Shown here piece by piece: positions 62,785 through 64,000 of a stretch of DNA of 64,000 bases (position 1 is the stretch's first letter; each line of letters begins with the position of its first letter). Below the pieces are notes generated by a model. It saw only the letters and a program-made list of their open reading frames with translations, was not told where the DNA came from and ran no database searches. Made by a program: the position numbers and the translations under genes. The DNA is from Buxus sempervirens (Eukaryota; Streptophyta; Magnoliopsida; Buxales; Buxaceae). The DNA lies in the NCBI GenBank assembly GCA_947561395.2, contig OX387187.1, forward strand, positions 21,185,829-21,249,828. The letters are read 5' to 3'.

Positions 62785-64000
62785 CTAATCTAATGGCCAT
62801 GCAGGTCCGCTCCTACGGCCACGGCCTCGTCCTCTGCCTCGACCACGGCCTGTAGATCGCCTACGCTCAAAGACATGCCGTACAATATTGCGGGCCGTGC
62901 TACGCGTCATCCTGCTCAAAACAGACTGAATATCATGCCACATATATAAAGGCACAAGGCCAGCAGTGGGATGATCAGGAGGGACGTACCCTGAAGTATC
63001 TACATATCCCGTAGAATCGGGATCAGACTCTGTACGGGAAGAATCCGCAGAAGGATCAACAGCAGCATGTGTCACCTCCGCATCCTCCATATCAGGACTA
63101 ACAGGACCAGCAGGAGCAGATGTCCCAGGTACATCAACCTCCGGCTCCACAGGCTCGGTAGCAGTCATCTCCACCTCGGGCTCTACAGGATCAGCTGTAG
63201 CCTCCTCCATCACGGCAGTCTCCACGGTAGGCTCTACCACAGCGGCGTCCACAGCTGAATCCATATCAACATCAGCAGATGTAGCAGGAGCCGTCTCAGC
63301 CACTGGGGCAGACTCTGGCACGTCCTCAGTAGCAGGTACAATATCAGCCTCGACCTCGGGTTCTGCTGCAGGAACCTCCTCTGGACTAGGAGACGTCACG
63401 AACTCCACCCGTGCCACAGAAAACACCTCATCCCGGAAATGCATAGGCACGGGTGAAGCAGGTAAAGAGGGACCAGCTGTGTACTCCTGAAACTAAGAGA
63501 AAAATTCAGTCAGAACAAGACAAACAAATACAAAAGCAGGAATGGAAATAAAAGAAGAAATTAACCTGAGTATCGGATGGACCCGCCTGGTCCTGTGCAT
63601 CAGATGGACCCGCCTGATCATGTACATCAGATGGACCCTCCTGGCCCTGGGCTCTGGCTAGCTGCCCCCGGAGATCTGAGATGGTAATATAGAGGGCATC
63701 CCGCTCGGCGATCGCGGCGTCACGCTGGCGCTCTAGATCAGCATAGCGAGACCGGATCTCTGCCAACTGAGCCTCCTAAAATAAAGAAGAAAGAAGTCAG
63801 AAAATGCTAAGGACAGATGAAATAGAAATAGAAGATCACAAAAGAAGAAAGCATACCGTAGTGTCATAGGCCCTAATCACTACCCCTCCTATCTCCGTGA
63901 CTCCGCCACGGACAGGCATGGGTGACATGAGGCACCCAACAGAAGATCGCCTGAACCAGGCATCATAGTCACCCTCCTCCAATAATGTCTCTGCCTCAGT
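62785..64000 (-). CDS. Second antisense gene: acidic/RG-rich protein, C-terminal exons
   Basis: Three minus-strand exons join in phase 0: beyond 64000 to 63857 (YDAWFRRSSVGCLMSPMPV), 63775-63566 (coiled coil AEIRSRYADLERQRDAAIAE, then repeated AGPSD) and 63486-62785. The introns are 81 and 79 bp with GT-AG ends (ACG/GTATGC, TTTTAG/GAG, CAG/GTTAAT, TTTCAG/GAG). The last exon has an acidic Glu/Pro/Ala/Val repeat region, then VPLYMWHDIQSVLSRMTR, and ends in a basic RGRGRGRGR tail. The Y-x2-WF segment and the overall plan resemble the C-terminal part of plant mobile domain (MAIN-LIKE) proteins found as antisense genes in Tat elements, but the diagnostic domain would lie outside the window. Exon structure is firm, identity tentative. 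Confidence 0.65.

Larger units (their letters stand above)
47745..64000 (+). mobile_element. Young Tat-lineage Ty3/gypsy element A1 (incomplete at right edge)
   Basis: The order is 5' LTR, tRNA-Arg primer site, 2.7-kb leader, gag-protease, reverse transcriptase, degenerate RNase H, archaeal-type RNase H, integrase, spacer, and antisense genes. The second RNase H, the tRNA-Arg primer site and antisense genes between pol and the 3' LTR are known marks of the Tat lineage (Tat/Ogre/Retand). Long frames with few breaks suggest recent insertion. The 3' LTR is not in the window, so age by LTR divergence cannot be judged. Confidence 0.93.

Overview
This window is plant nuclear DNA made up almost wholly of transposable elements. 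The signs are Ty3/gypsy retrotransposons with a tRNA-Arg primer site and an archaeal-type second RNase H (Tat lineage), antisense DUF7745 genes with introns, a zf-BED hAT transposase, PIF/Harbinger remnants, a plant-type LINE tail and a captured plant carboxylesterase fragment. I found no intact ordinary host gene. A 200-base run of N at 20357-20556 is an assembly gap. The species cannot be named from the sequence, but the depth of nesting suggests a large, repeat-rich genome.

Layout. 1-2880: an old plus-strand family-A LTR split by a minus-strand solo LTR of the same family (871-2550, TSD CAACT). 2889-2988: the end of a copia-like LTR with its primer site. 3225-6468: a decayed hAT element. 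8084-8635: a PIF/Harbinger transposase relic. 9820-10286: a short non-autonomous hAT-like element with an 8-bp TSD. 10961-12100: a minus-strand LINE 3' end. 12250-14403: a PIF/Harbinger-like element (TSD TAA) carrying a carboxylesterase fragment. 15012-22900: long LTRs of a third group (family D), one of them a solo LTR nested in another (TSD TTGGT). 22901-32061: the 3' LTR, polypurine tract and repeat-rich 3' interior of a minus-strand family-B element, interrupted by a solo family-C LTR (TSD TTCGC). 32062-39641: a family-A element (A2) whose 5' LTR was split by a solo family-B LTR (TSD CTTGG). 39642-47744: three more family-B LTRs, two of them facing each other. 47745-64000: the 5' 16 kb of a young family-A/Tat element (A1) with LTR, primer site, long leader, gag-protease, pol and two antisense genes. 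It runs off the right edge, so its 3' LTR is not seen.

How the parts work together. A1 would be transcribed from its LTR and probably spliced from a donor just after the TATA box to an acceptor just before the gag start. Gag-protease and pol are separated by a -1 frame change at an A9 run and by an in-frame TAG. The 3' part carries two genes on the opposite strand, DUF7745 and an acidic/RG-rich protein, with conventional small introns. The DUF7745 gene has its own TATA box, preceded by a dyad array of the same kind as the one in the LTR and leader.

Most unusual observation. The LTRs of families A and B carry arrays of imperfect dyads with a fixed geometry: 9-nt arm, 7-nt centre, 9-nt arm, then a 14-nt spacer, giving an exact 39-bp period in every array I measured. 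Arm sequences differ from unit to unit while the symmetry is largely kept. In A1 a second version is used (6-7-6 plus 9, period 28), in the LTR, in the leader and upstream of the antisense gene. In three family-B LTRs the array ends exactly 12 nt from the TATA box. I know of no name for this arrangement.
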